From positions 1 to 49,525 of the forward strand of contig CANPYS010000011.1 in assembly GCA_947588655.1 (NCBI GenBank): a stretch of 49,525 nucleotides of DNA. The letters run 5' to 3'. The notes beneath the pieces were generated by a model, which made no database searches, was not told the DNA's origin, and was given only the letters and a program-made list of their open reading frames with translations. Source of the stretch: an uncultured Alphaproteobacteria bacterium (GTDB taxonomy: Bacteria > Pseudomonadota > Alphaproteobacteria > RF32 > CAG-239). Positions 15,768 to 23,879 of this stretch are shown one piece after another (within the stretch, counting starts at the first letter, position 1; every line of letters begins with the position of its first letter). The translations under genes were made by a program, and so were the position numbers.

Positions 15768-16365
15768 TTTCAGCCGATTTTTCACTAAAGCGCAAGCTAA
15801 GCTGAACGCCAGCCACTTCTAAAAGCGCCGACATATAAGCAAGAGGCGCGGCCAAAGCGGGGTTGTCTTCAGGAATTTTGCCCTCTAAAATATTTTGCAA
15901 CAAAACAAGTTTGGATTCGGATAACGCCGATTCGGAATCGGCATTGACAAAGAGCGCGTTATCTTTTTCCTGAACGCTCAAACGACCGCCGCGAATAAAA
16001 ACATCGGCAAGCGTCATTAAAGATAACAAAATCATTTTATAAAGGGCAGGGGTTTGCACCTTAAAATCAAGCGTCAAAACATTGTTGCGTCCACCCAGTG
16101 TTTGCAGATAGTTAGAAGCAATTTGCGCCACGTCATTTATCGTCTGCGGCGCGGCATTGCTTAAGCCAAAAGCAAGCCTAAAAAATTTGAGCCGAGCAGA
16201 TAATGTAAAAGCGCTTGTTTGCAAAATTGGCTTGACATCGGCTAAAGAATCGTCTTCTTCCAAAAGCTCCACGGCATTAGAAACCGCGCCAATATTGCCA
16301 ATTAAATCGTGGCTAATGCGCGTTGTGATGAGTTCTGAAAGAATATCAGAAGAAAAATGTGTCAT
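15754..16365 (-). CDS. chpT: Histidine phosphotransferase ChpT
   Basis: 203 residues. The N-terminal helix carries TRISHDLIGNIGAVSNAVELL with the presumed phospho-accepting histidine at residue 19. A degenerate ATPase-like C-terminal domain lacks clear ATP-binding boxes. ChpT passes phosphate from CckA to CtrA and CpdR, the cell-cycle relay specific to Alphaproteobacteria, so this gene is one of the best lineage markers here. It lies eight bases after the exported-protein gene at 16374-17252 and is probably in its operon. A CtrA-like box (17294-17308) lies upstream of that operon. Confidence 0.88.
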   Translation of the reverse strand: MTHFSSDILSELITTRISHDLIGNIGAVSNAVELLEEDDSLADVKPILQTSAFTLSARLKFFRLAFGLSNAAPQTINDVAQIASNYLQTLGGRNNVLTLDFKVQTPALYKMILLSLMTLADVFIRGGRLSVQEKDNALFVNADSESALSESKLVLLQNILEGKIPEDNPALAAPLAYMSALLEVAGVQLSLRFSEKSAEIKIG

Positions 16366-16373
16366 TAAAACTC

Positions 16374-17252
16374 CTAAAAAGTATAAACATCTGTATTCAT
16401 AAACCGTTGGTCTTCACGCGACATTCTTGTAAAATCAAGCTCACGAAGCAAAGGATCTTCCAACAAAAGGCGTCCCGTTTCGCCTTTCATATACGCCTGA
16501 TTGCCGCCCAAGCCCCAAATGACATCTTCTTTGTTGTCTGGTGCGCCGTATTTTTGATTAATTTTTTTCCAAAAATCATAAACCTTAATGTTGCGCAGAT
16601 AACGAGCTTTGGCGCTATTACCAGTTACATTCGCGGCCTCAGATTGATAGGTGATTTTATAAATTTTGTTACCGCTGAAAGAACTTGTTAAATAAACATG
16701 AACAGTTTCTTGCGTATCATACTTATTAAATTGCGCCTCTGAAATAAACTGATAGCCACCCTCTTTAGCAAGTTTGATCACGCAGTTTTCAAGGCGTTCA
16801 TAGCCGATGACACCTTGATTGCGACACATATCTTCCCCGCGCCAACGGATAAAATTCGGAATATCCATTTTTTGAGTGGTTTTGCGGTAACCGCGTTGCA
16901 AAAGAGCCTGTTCCGCCTGCTCATAAGACATCCGGAGCATCACGCCGGCAATATTAAACACAGAAGCGTTTGCATGAGGCGCAGACGGCGCTAAATTTGC
17001 GGACGGCTTTTCATCGTCACGGCCACCAAAGCCCACTTTCTGCGAGGCAGTATCAATCAGCTGATGCAACCAGTTGCCGCTTTGAGGTGTTTCAAAATCC
17101 TGAATTTCAACAGAGGCATTGTTTTTAAGGTTTTTAGTCAGCGATTGTGATGTATTCACACGCGGTTCTTCTGTTTCTTGTGCAAAAGAAACGGAAGTCG
17201 CGAGCAAAGTAAAAAAACAAGCACTTATAATACAAAAACGCTTTTTATTCAT
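16374..17252 (-). CDS. Hypothetical exported protein upstream of chpT
   Basis: 292 residues. A signal peptide (MNKKRFCIISACFFTLLATS onward, ending SFA at about 24) is followed by a low-complexity stretch and then a conserved-looking domain from about residue 95 (VMLRMSYEQAEQALLQRGYR) containing two cysteines, DMCRNQG and LENCVIK. I recognise no family. The start is ATG 17252 with AAGG six bases upstream; a GTG five codons earlier is less likely. The gene is eight bases before chpT, so the two are probably co-transcribed. Confidence 0.7.
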   Translation of the reverse strand: MNKKRFCIISACFFTLLATSVSFAQETEEPRVNTSQSLTKNLKNNASVEIQDFETPQSGNWLHQLIDTASQKVGFGGRDDEKPSANLAPSAPHANASVFNIAGVMLRMSYEQAEQALLQRGYRKTTQKMDIPNFIRWRGEDMCRNQGVIGYERLENCVIKLAKEGGYQFISEAQFNKYDTQETVHVYLTSSFSGNKIYKITYQSEAANVTGNSAKARYLRNIKVYDFWKKINQKYGAPDNKEDVIWGLGGNQAYMKGETGRLLLEDPLLRELDFTRMSREDQRFMNTDVYTF

Positions 17253-17279
17253 CGCTAACCTTATCACTACAAACCCATG

Positions 17280-17297
17280 TTAAGCCTGCAGGCTTAA
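17280..17297. promoter_or_regulatory. Perfect 18-bp palindrome between chpT operon and trmFO
   Basis: TTAAGCCTGCAGGCTTAA is fully self-complementary and sits between two divergent genes. No T-run follows on either strand in the right place, so an operator is more likely than a terminator. It overlaps the CtrA-like box by four bases. Confidence 0.45.
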
Positions 17298-17308
17298 AAA
17301 AGATTTAA
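17294..17308. promoter_or_regulatory. CtrA-like box TTAA-N7-TTAA
   Basis: TTAA, seven bases (AAAAGAT), TTAA matches the alphaproteobacterial CtrA consensus. It lies 42 bp upstream of the chpT operon start. In an AT-rich genome such matches arise by chance, so this is tentative. Confidence 0.4.
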
Positions 17309-17327
17309 TAAAAGGAATTTTTTAGTG

Positions 17328-17356
17328 TTTACATTTTATTGAAAATAACATACAAA
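17328..17356 (+). promoter_or_regulatory. Possible sigma-70 promoter of trmFO
   Basis: TTTACA (17328-17333), 17 bases, TACAAA (17351-17356), 27 bp before the trmFO start. Spacing is ideal and the hexamers are partial matches. Confidence 0.4.
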
Positions 17357-17383
17357 CCTTTTATCAGAAAGTAAAGGAGAAAA

Positions 17384-18727
17384 ATGCCCAAAGTTCATAT
17401 TATCGGAGCAGGGCTAGCCGGTTCAGAAGCGGCGTGGCAATTGGCGCAAAGAGGGATAAAGGTTAAAATTTCTGAGATGAAACCGCAGAAATTTTCGCCG
17501 GCGCATAAAAGCCCTTATTATGCGGAGCTGGTTTGTTCAAATTCGCTCCGTTCGGATGATGCTTGCCATAACGCTGTCGGTCTTTTACATGAAGAAATGC
17601 GCCGCGCCGATTCGCTCATTATGAGCTCGGCAGACGCTAACAAAGTGCCGGCGGGCGGTGCTTTAGCGGTTGACCGTGAAAAGTTTGCCGCAGAGATTAC
17701 ACAAAAACTCCGTTCTCATGAAAATATTGAGATTGTTTCAGAAGAAATCTGCGCGTTGCCAGATAAAAATGATGATATAACCATTATAGCGACAGGACCT
17801 TTAACTTCTGAAATGTTGCTTAAAAATCTTCAAGAAAAAATTGGCGGGCAATATTTGTCCTTTTATGATGCGATTGCGCCTGTTGTGTTTAAGGAAAGCA
17901 TTGATATGGACAAAGCGTGGTATCAGTCGCGTTATGACAAAGGCGACGGGAAAGATTATATTAATTGTCCCTTGAACAAAGAAGAATATGATAATTTTGT
18001 AGATGCTCTATTAAGTGCGCCACAGGCAGAATTTCACGAATTTGAAAAAGAATCTTTTTTTGACGGTTGCTTGCCAATTGAGGTTATGGCGCAAAGAGGG
18101 CGAGAAACGTTGGCTTTTGGGCCAATGAAACCGATAGGGCTTCAAAATCCGCACAAAAGTGAAAAACCCTATGCGGTGGTGCAATTAAGACAAGATAACA
18201 AGGAAGATACTTTACGCAATATCGTTGGCTTTCAGACAAAGCTTAAACATGGCGCACAAGCTGAAGTCTTTAGGCTTATTCCAGCGCTTGAACACGCCGA
18301 ATTTGCGCGCTTTGGGGGCATTCATAAAAACACATTTATCAATAGTCCGATTTTACTTGATTCTTACTTGCGACTGAAAGCGCAACCTGAGTTGATGTTT
18401 GCCGGACAAATAACCGGTTGTGAAGGCTATGTTGAAAGCGCTTCAATAGGCTTGCTCGCGGGTTTGTTTGCCTGTGCGCTTGTACAAGGCAAAACGCCTG
18501 TTTTGCCGCCACGTGAAACAGCACTTGGAAGCATGTTGGCACATTTAAGCGATATAAAAGCCGATTTTCAGCCAATGAACATCAATTTTGGGCTTTTCCC
18601 GAATCTGGAACCTGTTGAAACAAAAACGGGCAAAAAACGTTGGCTCAAAGGGACAGAGCGTAAAGAGGCTTATGCGAAGCGAGCGCTTGAAAATTTGGAT
18701 ATTTGGCTTGAAAAAATCCGTCCTTGA
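17384..18727 (+). CDS. trmFO: tRNA (uracil-54-C5)-methyltransferase, folate- and FAD-dependent (TrmFO)
   Basis: 447 residues, normal length. The N-terminal FAD motif is [20 protein letters not shown]. Other TrmFO features are [29 protein letters not shown], the methyl-accepting cysteine region [25 protein letters not shown] and the C-terminal [17 protein letters not shown]. It forms ribothymidine at position 54 of tRNA using methylene-tetrahydrofolate. AAGGAG precedes the ATG. The stop codon overlaps the promoter of the next gene. Confidence 0.95.
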   Translation: MPKVHIIGAGLAGSEAAWQLAQRGIKVKISEMKPQKFSPAHKSPYYAELVCSNSLRSDDACHNAVGLLHEEMRRADSLIMSSADANKVPAGGALAVDREKFAAEITQKLRSHENIEIVSEEICALPDKNDDITIIATGPLTSEMLLKNLQEKIGGQYLSFYDAIAPVVFKESIDMDKAWYQSRYDKGDGKDYINCPLNKEEYDNFVDALLSAPQAEFHEFEKESFFDGCLPIEVMAQRGRETLAFGPMKPIGLQNPHKSEKPYAVVQLRQDNKEDTLRNIVGFQTKLKHGAQAEVFRLIPALEHAEFARFGGIHKNTFINSPILLDSYLRLKAQPELMFAGQITGCEGYVESASIGLLAGLFACALVQGKTPVLPPRETALGSMLAHLSDIKADFQPMNINFGLFPNLEPVETKTGKKRWLKGTERKEAYAKRALENLDIWLEKIRP

Positions 18728-18752
18728 CAAAATAAAATTTTAAGTGTATGGT
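18724..18752 (+). promoter_or_regulatory. Sigma-70-like promoter of the squalene/phytoene-synthase-like gene
   Basis: TTGACA (18724-18729) is a perfect -35 box overlapping the trmFO stop codon. It is followed by 17 bases and TATGGT (18747-18752). The ATG of the next gene is 32 bp beyond. Confidence 0.65.
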
Positions 18753-18784
18753 GCAAAAACTTCGGAACAACTAGAAGGACGAAA

Positions 18785-19618
18785 ATGAGTTCGTTTGGAA
18801 AACTGGTCAGAAAATCAAACACCTCGTTGTTTTGGTGCATGCAAAGCCTGCCAAAAGCAAAGCGTGAGGCAATTTATACATTATATGCTTATTGTCGCCA
18901 CCTTGAAAACATTATTGAGGGAAATATGCCAGTGCAAGAAAAAGAAGAGCTTTTAACAGCTTGGCATGAAGAGCTTGAAAATATTTATGAAAAGAAAGTC
19001 CCCAAAACAAATGTCGGACGTAAAATTTATAAAAATTGTATGCGGTTTAAAATTAAAAAGCAAGATTTTAGCGAAATTTTAAAAAGTGCTTTGCTTGATT
19101 TCCCCAAACCACTTCAAGCGCCTGATTATGAAACCTTAAAGCGCTTTGGGTACGGAACAATGGAAATTCCGCTTTATATTACCTTGCGCATTATTGGCGA
19201 CTTGCCTGAAGAAAAAATGCGCACTTTAGCCAGCAGTATGGGCGAGGCAATGCAAATGACGAACATTTTAAAAGATGTTAAGGAAGATGCTCTAGACGGG
19301 CATTTATATATGCCTATTGAAATTTTAAAAGAATGCCACATTTCTGATTTAAAACCGCAAAATGCCATTACAGAAGCCAATCTAAGTTGTGCGCGTGAAA
19401 AATTAGCTAAAGTGGCGGAAAAAGATTTTAAGAAAACCCAAGAATTGCTTTTTGGACTTAAAACCAAACAAACGCGACCTTTGAAGTTCATTTATTATGT
19501 TTATCGGCGCTATTTTGATATTATGCGCCGCCGTGGTTGGGAAGTTATATCGCCGAAGCCTGAGTTAAAGCTAAAAGATAAACTTTCCATTGCTTTTAAG
19601 ACTTTTCTTGATAAATAA
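18785..19618 (+). CDS. Squalene/phytoene synthase-like protein with altered first Asp motif
   Basis: 277 residues of the trans-isoprenyl diphosphate synthase head-to-head family. The usual first DXXXD motif (YxYCRxvDDxxD) reads YAYCRHLENIIEG, so both key aspartates are replaced. The second motif is kept as TNILKDVKEDALDGHLYMP. In known enzymes both motifs bind magnesium and diphosphate. The protein may therefore be a regulatory or partner subunit, or act on another substrate. No hopanoid (hpn) genes are adjacent. It has its own promoter and AGAAGGACGAAA before ATG. Family membership is clear; activity is uncertain. Confidence 0.8.
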   Translation: MSSFGKLVRKSNTSLFWCMQSLPKAKREAIYTLYAYCRHLENIIEGNMPVQEKEELLTAWHEELENIYEKKVPKTNVGRKIYKNCMRFKIKKQDFSEILKSALLDFPKPLQAPDYETLKRFGYGTMEIPLYITLRIIGDLPEEKMRTLASSMGEAMQMTNILKDVKEDALDGHLYMPIEILKECHISDLKPQNAITEANLSCAREKLAKVAEKDFKKTQELLFGLKTKQTRPLKFIYYVYRRYFDIMRRRGWEVISPKPELKLKDKLSIAFKTFLDK

Positions 19619-19706
19619 TATATTGTGTGGAAACAAAAGAAAATACTTTATGTCATAAAATAATCCCTTATGCTTTAAAAAGGATAAACAGCATAAGGAA
19701 TGATTA

Positions 19707-20594
19707 ATGAAATATACAAAATTAACACTTGTTTCGGCGCTTTGCCTTTTACCGCTCATGACCGCGCAGGCGGAGGAAATTGCTCCTTCAGTTGATGAAG
19801 CATCTGAAAGCTCTTTGAAAGCCAACTTGAAACGTTTGGCATTGGAATATAATCAAAATAGCGTCAGCAATAAAGATGAAGATGACGATTATCCTGGAAC
19901 ATTTAATTCTGATGAACAGGAAAATATCACGTTTTTATTTGACGGCAACATTGAATATGCCACCAATACAATGGTTTGGCTCAACAGTTTGTTTATGGAG
20001 TATGGCAAAAGCAAAACGACTGAAAACGGCGAAACCACGGACAGTGAAAATGCCGATAAAATTTTGCTCACGACCGATTACACGCATAAAGTATGGAAAT
20101 TGGAAGAAGGGATTATCGGACCTTTTGTAAGCTTAGGTTACCAAACGGAGTTCACCACCTTTGAAGGTGCGGATGGCGATGATTATCGTACACAAATTTT
20201 GCGTGCCAAAGCCGGTATGAAACTTTATGAAGGCAAGCACTTTAAAGAGTTGTACGCCGCTCTTGTTGAAGAAGCTGATTTTACCTATGGTAGCGCGATT
20301 ATGAAAACCGGTGCAGAAGTCGGTTATCAGTTTGAGTATGAGTTGCGCGAGGGTGTCAAGTTTGTATCTGACGGCTATTATCGTCGGTTTTTTGAATATG
20401 ATAAGTATGAACGGACTGATTACGAGTATGAGGCTGAAACAAATAACCGCATTGATGTGGCGATTGTTAACGGCTTTTCATTTGCACCGTTTGTGGATTA
20501 CCATAATGCCAAAACGCGTGGTGCTAACAAGAGTCGCGCCGATACAACGGTCGGTATTGCTCTTGGTTACAACACAAGTTATCAATTCTTCTAG
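19707..20594 (+). CDS. Outer-membrane beta-barrel protein, unassigned family
   Basis: 295 residues. Signal peptide (1-22, ending AQA), an acidic linker (KDEDDDYPG), then alternating strands with aromatic girdles (FDGNIEYATNTMVWLNSLFM, YEFEYELREGVKFVSDGYY-like segments) and a terminal YNTSYQFF, typical of outer-membrane barrels. It resembles DUF3078/DUF481-type proteins only in general character. A strong terminator follows directly. Function is unknown. Confidence 0.7.
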   Translation: MKYTKLTLVSALCLLPLMTAQAEEIAPSVDEASESSLKANLKRLALEYNQNSVSNKDEDDDYPGTFNSDEQENITFLFDGNIEYATNTMVWLNSLFMEYGKSKTTENGETTDSENADKILLTTDYTHKVWKLEEGIIGPFVSLGYQTEFTTFEGADGDDYRTQILRAKAGMKLYEGKHFKELYAALVEEADFTYGSAIMKTGAEVGYQFEYELREGVKFVSDGYYRRFFEYDKYERTDYEYEAETNNRIDVAIVNGFSFAPFVDYHNAKTRGANKSRADTTVGIALGYNTSYQFF

Positions 20595-20620
20595 AAAGAG
20601 CCCCTTCGGGGGCTTTTTTT
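20595..20620 (+). terminator. Terminator after the beta-barrel gene
   Basis: AGCCCC-TTC-GGGGGCT stem followed by seven T, directly after the stop codon at 20592-20594. Confidence 0.92.
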
Positions 20621-20646
20621 AGTTTTGGAAAAAGCATAATTTATAC

Positions 20647-20674
20647 TTGAATCAAAAGCTTATCTGTTTATATT
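20647..20674 (+). promoter_or_regulatory. Sigma-70-like promoter of the exported protein gene
   Basis: TTGAAT (20647-20652), 16 bases, TATATT (20669-20674), 22 bp before ATG 20697. Confidence 0.5.
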
Positions 20675-20696
20675 TAAGTTAGTGAAGGAGAAAGTT

Positions 20697-21407
20697 ATGA
20701 ACAAGTTGTTTTTAAGTGGTTTGGCATTAGCGTGTTTGCCTTTTGCAGCATGGGGACAAACAAATAATAAAGCGGCGGATTTAAAAAATGCAGATGTTCT
20801 GCCGATTATTCGCGATTCTATCAGTGCGCCGGCACTTAAAAACTTAACAACACCGGAACAGGCATTTTGTTATACGGTAGATACGGCAGAACCTGATGAG
20901 GACGGCTATTTAATTGACGGTATGGCGGTTACGGGTTTTTGCGGTATTTTAAGCGCATCAGAAATGTCCTTATTTTCAGATCAATTTTTAAGTCGTGAGG
21001 AAAACATTTCAAGCACTGTGGCAAATTGCCTAATCAAACCGCGCATTATGTTGCGTTTTGTGCGTGGGGTTGATTATACGGACGTTTTGTTTTCATCGCC
21101 TTGTCAATCTTTAACGGTATTTTATGCCGGACAGATAAAATCATACAACTTTGCACCTGCTGCTGAAGTCGTAGACGTTATTATTGATGCTTACGAGAAA
21201 AAGAAGATGAATTTTATCTCACCTTCTTTGCTCAAGCAGGTTTTACCGATAGGTGTTCCGCAAACCGATGAAGACCGTAATTTGATCAGACAAACAACTG
21301 TTAAACAGCCTGTGCGTAACTGGACGGTAAATGAACCGACAAAGACACCAGAGCAGAATATATCCCCCAAAGGTTGGAATCGGTTGAATTCTGCAAATAA
21401 ATCTTAA
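20697..21407 (+). CDS. Hypothetical exported protein
   Basis: 236 residues. Signal peptide 1-20 (ALACLPFAAWG/Q), four cysteines in the mature part (FCYTV, GFCGI, NCLIK, SPCQS) that could form two disulfides, and a polar tail rich in Asn, Thr and Pro. I recognise no family. I start at ATG 20697 with GAAGGAG six bases before it, rather than at the GTG five codons earlier. It has its own promoter and no terminator I can see. Confidence 0.65.
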   Translation: MNKLFLSGLALACLPFAAWGQTNNKAADLKNADVLPIIRDSISAPALKNLTTPEQAFCYTVDTAEPDEDGYLIDGMAVTGFCGILSASEMSLFSDQFLSREENISSTVANCLIKPRIMLRFVRGVDYTDVLFSSPCQSLTVFYAGQIKSYNFAPAAEVVDVIIDAYEKKKMNFISPSLLKQVLPIGVPQTDEDRNLIRQTTVKQPVRNWTVNEPTKTPEQNISPKGWNRLNSANKS

Positions 21408-21423
21408 AAAAAAGTCCCAAAGA

Positions 21424-21594
21424 TTAACTTTTGAATTTTTTATAAAGCTCTTTTTGAAAGCATAAATATGCCTTCTGAAGAGCTCTTGAAGTTTTTTTAA
21501 ATTCTTGAGTTTCAAATATTTTGATAAGCCTATAAAAGTTATTATTAATATATTTTAAGGATATATAGTTTTCATAGTTATCAAGTTTTTTCAT
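21424..21594 (-). CDS. Small 56-residue protein, unknown
   Basis: The ORF starts at ATG 21594 with AAGGA about eight bases upstream and ends at TAA 21424. It encodes a basic, aromatic-rich peptide (MKKLDNYENYISLKYI at the N-terminus, KELYKKFKS at the C-terminus) that looks largely helical and has one cysteine. It is divergent from the LysR-type gene at 21710, in the arrangement often seen for a regulator and its target. A longer frame on the same strand overlaps it but lacks a ribosome site. No function can be assigned. Confidence 0.5.
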   Translation of the reverse strand: MKKLDNYENYISLKYINNNFYRLIKIFETQEFKKTSRALQKAYLCFQKELYKKFKS

Positions 21595-21612
21595 TTTATT
21601 TTTCCTTATCTC

Positions 21613-21641
21613 TTGACATTTTCAATTGGATTGGGTTTATA
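21613..21641 (+). promoter_or_regulatory. Sigma-70-like promoter of the LysR-type regulator
   Basis: TTGACA (21613-21618), 17 bases, TTTATA (21636-21641). AT-rich imperfect repeats (TATATACATATAA, TTATATATAATTT) follow at 21638-21667 and could be autoregulatory sites. Confidence 0.55.
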
Positions 21642-21709
21642 TACATATAACACTTTATATATAATTTTGGAAAAAAGAAGAATCTAATTTCATATGGTAG
21701 GTATATAAA

Positions 21710-22594
21710 ATGGGGATGAATATTAAAGAAGCACTAATTAAAACAAGGCAACTTCTGTGTTTTGAATCAGCTATCAGATATGGTTCAATTTCAAAAGCGG
21801 CCGAAAAAAGTTTTATGAAACAATCAAATTTATCTGTACAGATTAAAGAATTGGAAGATGAAACAGGCGAACATTTAATTAACCGTATTCATAATGGGGT
21901 TAAATTAACTGAAGCCGGCAAAGAGGTTTATGCTCTTGCGTGTGATTTGTATAATGTGATTAACAAATCAACGAGCATAAATACAAAAGCTTTTCATATG
22001 TCGGGAGGGATTAAGCTCTGGACAAGTGATGGCCTAGGGGCTGGCTATATCTCAGAATGTTTGCCAGAGTTTTGCATGGCTTATCCGAATGTGAACATTG
22101 AAATTTGCTGTTCTTTAGAAATGCCCATGCAGGATCAGTTTGATATGGCTGTTATTTATGAAGAGCCAAAAGATTCCGGTTTAAAGGTTGTCGGTAAATA
22201 CGATTTAAAATTCGGCCTTTTTGCTTCCAAGGCTTATTTAGCTAAATGGGGTTATCCAAAGAATCTGAAAGATTTGCAAGAGAATCATCGTATATGCACC
22301 AAAGAAAACTATTTGAGCGTTTGGCCGAAATGGCGGGAATTTATACAAGGTTCACATTATGTGTCTGCGCGTACAAATTCGTCGTCAATGTTGCTCCAAT
22401 TAGTAAAAGACGGCATCGGAGTCGGGCTTTTGCCAATCGGGACGGCGACAAAGGAAGAAGGCTTGATGCATATTTCTAGGATAAATATAAACCTACATCA
22501 TAAGTTTTGGATTGTGATTAGGGAGGAAATCCAAAATATTGATAAAGTAAAGCTTTTGGTAGATTATATTAATAATGCATCTCAGAAATTATAA
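21710..22594 (+). CDS. LysR-type transcriptional regulator
   Basis: 294 residues, full family length. The N-terminal winged helix-turn-helix spans about 10-70 (FESAIRYGSISKAAEKSFMKQ, SNLSVQIKELEDETGEHLINR), followed by a linker helix and a periplasmic-binding-protein-like effector domain (about 95-290; VNIEICCSLEMP, LVKDGIGVGLLP). Several cysteines in the effector domain are notable. It is divergent from the 56-residue ORF and convergent, with a 26-base overlap, with a second, minimal LysR gene. Target and ligand are unknown. Confidence 0.85.
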   Translation: MGMNIKEALIKTRQLLCFESAIRYGSISKAAEKSFMKQSNLSVQIKELEDETGEHLINRIHNGVKLTEAGKEVYALACDLYNVINKSTSINTKAFHMSGGIKLWTSDGLGAGYISECLPEFCMAYPNVNIEICCSLEMPMQDQFDMAVIYEEPKDSGLKVVGKYDLKFGLFASKAYLAKWGYPKNLKDLQENHRICTKENYLSVWPKWREFIQGSHYVSARTNSSSMLLQLVKDGIGVGLLPIGTATKEEGLMHISRININLHHKFWIVIREEIQNIDKVKLLVDYINNASQKL

Positions 22595-23126
22595 ATTGCG
22601 CTAAGTTGACAGCCGCTTTTTGATGAGTAGAACAAACCCATATACTCTGTTCAAAGTTTGAGCCGAGGTTGTTTTGGACACAAATCAATTCATCGGCATT
22701 TTGAGGCGCTGTATAATCTACAAAAACATCGGCTTCTGCCACAGATGTACAGAAGACAAGAGTAATGTCTGGATTTTTTTGGCAAAAGGACTTTAAGTTT
22801 TTGAATTTCAAGTTTTGAGGAAGATACAAATTGAGAATTCCCGATTGATTTTGACGTTTAAGCTTTTGAGCACAAAAATCAAAGCTTTTTTCGGCATTTG
22901 AGATAAGCTCTGCTAGTTTTAAAGCTTCTGAAGTTGGCTCAAAACCTCGTGAACTACGCTTAAAAAGTTTTCTTGTTGTCATTATTTCAAGATTTTGAAT
23001 AATCTTACTTAAATTAGAGGGCTTTATGCCATTTTTTTCGGCCGCGGCACTAATTTGTTGTGCGGCGACAACCTCTTTAAAGTAAAGTAAATCGCGGAAC
23101 AGCGTGGTTTTTGACTTAACCGACAT
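22569..23126 (-). CDS. Short LysR-like regulator with reduced effector domain
   Basis: 185 residues. A LysR-like helix-turn-helix occupies about residues 8-70 (RDLLYFKEVVAAQQISAAAE, PSNLSKIIQNLE, LFKRSSRGFEPT), followed by one short alpha/beta region with LNLYLPQNLKF and DITLVFCTSVAEADVFVDY. That is only about one lobe of the normal two-lobed effector domain, and the usual length is near 300. The frame is intact, so it is a shortened protein rather than a frameshifted one. It overlaps the LysR gene at 21710-22594 tail to tail. It might compete with or modulate that regulator. Confidence 0.7.
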   Translation of the reverse strand: MSVKSKTTLFRDLLYFKEVVAAQQISAAAEKNGIKPSNLSKIIQNLEIMTTRKLFKRSSRGFEPTSEALKLAELISNAEKSFDFCAQKLKRQNQSGILNLYLPQNLKFKNLKSFCQKNPDITLVFCTSVAEADVFVDYTAPQNADELICVQNNLGSNFEQSIWVCSTHQKAAVNLAQFIISEMHY

Positions 23127-23212
23127 TTTTTAAAATCCTCAAAACTTATTGCCCAAAATATATAGATACTTATTAAAGTAGTACATTTCCAATTAAAAGG
23201 AGTCAAGCTATA

Positions 23213-23230
23213 ATGAATAATTATGAATAG
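23213..23230 (+). other. Five-codon leader ORF overlapping the GNAT start
   Basis: ATG at 23213 lies 11 bases after AGGAG (23199-23203 region) and encodes MNNYE before TAG at 23228-23230. The GNAT start ATG (23223) lies inside it in another frame and is about 20 bases from the ribosome site. Translation may reach the GNAT by termination and reinitiation. Confidence 0.35.
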
Positions 23231-23879
23231 TAGGCTTGAAATAAAAATTGTAACTTCCGACGATGACTATGACAAGGCCATGAACGTGCGGCGAGCCGTA
23301 TTTGTCCATGAAGAAAAAATACCTGAAAGTAAAGAATTTGACGGCAATGATCATTGCGCGACACATGTGCTAGCACTTTTAGATGACAAGCCAATCGGGA
23401 CAATGCGCATCAGATATTTTAACGGCTTTGTTAAATTTGAACGCATGTGCGTTTTGCCCGAATTTAGAAAGACAGATGTCTCTGAACAGATTATGCAAAA
23501 AGGGCAGCATTTCTGCGCGGAAAAAGGCTTTGATAAAGTCTATGGTGTTTGCAAAAAAGAACTCCTGCCTCGCTGGAAGAAAAACGGTTTCACGCCGATA
23601 GAAGGCTTAAAACCTGTAATGCAAAACGGTATGGAGCTTGTGCCTGTAACATGTCCTTTACCCAAAGTTTCAAATTTTATCAATTTGCAGACAGCGCCAG
23701 AAATTTTAAATGCCAAAGAAGGCGAATGGTTTTCTGATAAAGCCGAAAAAGAATTAACCCGTGTCAAAAAATTACTTTCTCGCTTTAAAGTATTACATCA
23801 AAAAAGTGCGTTTGCAAAAGCGCCTTATATTGAGCCAAATATGAACGTTTTTAACAAAATTAAAACAAGCTCACGATAA
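23223..23879 (+). CDS. GNAT-family N-acetyltransferase
   Basis: 218 residues. The GNAT fold covers residues 1-140: VRRAVFVHEEKIP, THVLALLDDKPIGTMRIRY, then the acetyl-CoA loop region FERMCVLPEFRKTDVSEQIM and YGVCKKELLPRWKKNGFTP. The acetyl-CoA P-loop lacks the canonical Q/RxxGxG/A glycines, reading RKTDVSE, which may weaken binding. A 75-residue basic C-terminal extension has no recognised domain. Substrate is unknown. The start is discussed under the leader ORF. The 3' end overlaps the convergent permease gene by 20 bases. Confidence 0.75.
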   Translation: MNSRLEIKIVTSDDDYDKAMNVRRAVFVHEEKIPESKEFDGNDHCATHVLALLDDKPIGTMRIRYFNGFVKFERMCVLPEFRKTDVSEQIMQKGQHFCAEKGFDKVYGVCKKELLPRWKKNGFTPIEGLKPVMQNGMELVPVTCPLPKVSNFINLQTAPEILNAKEGEWFSDKAEKELTRVKKLLSRFKVLHQKSAFAKAPYIEPNMNVFNKIKTSSR

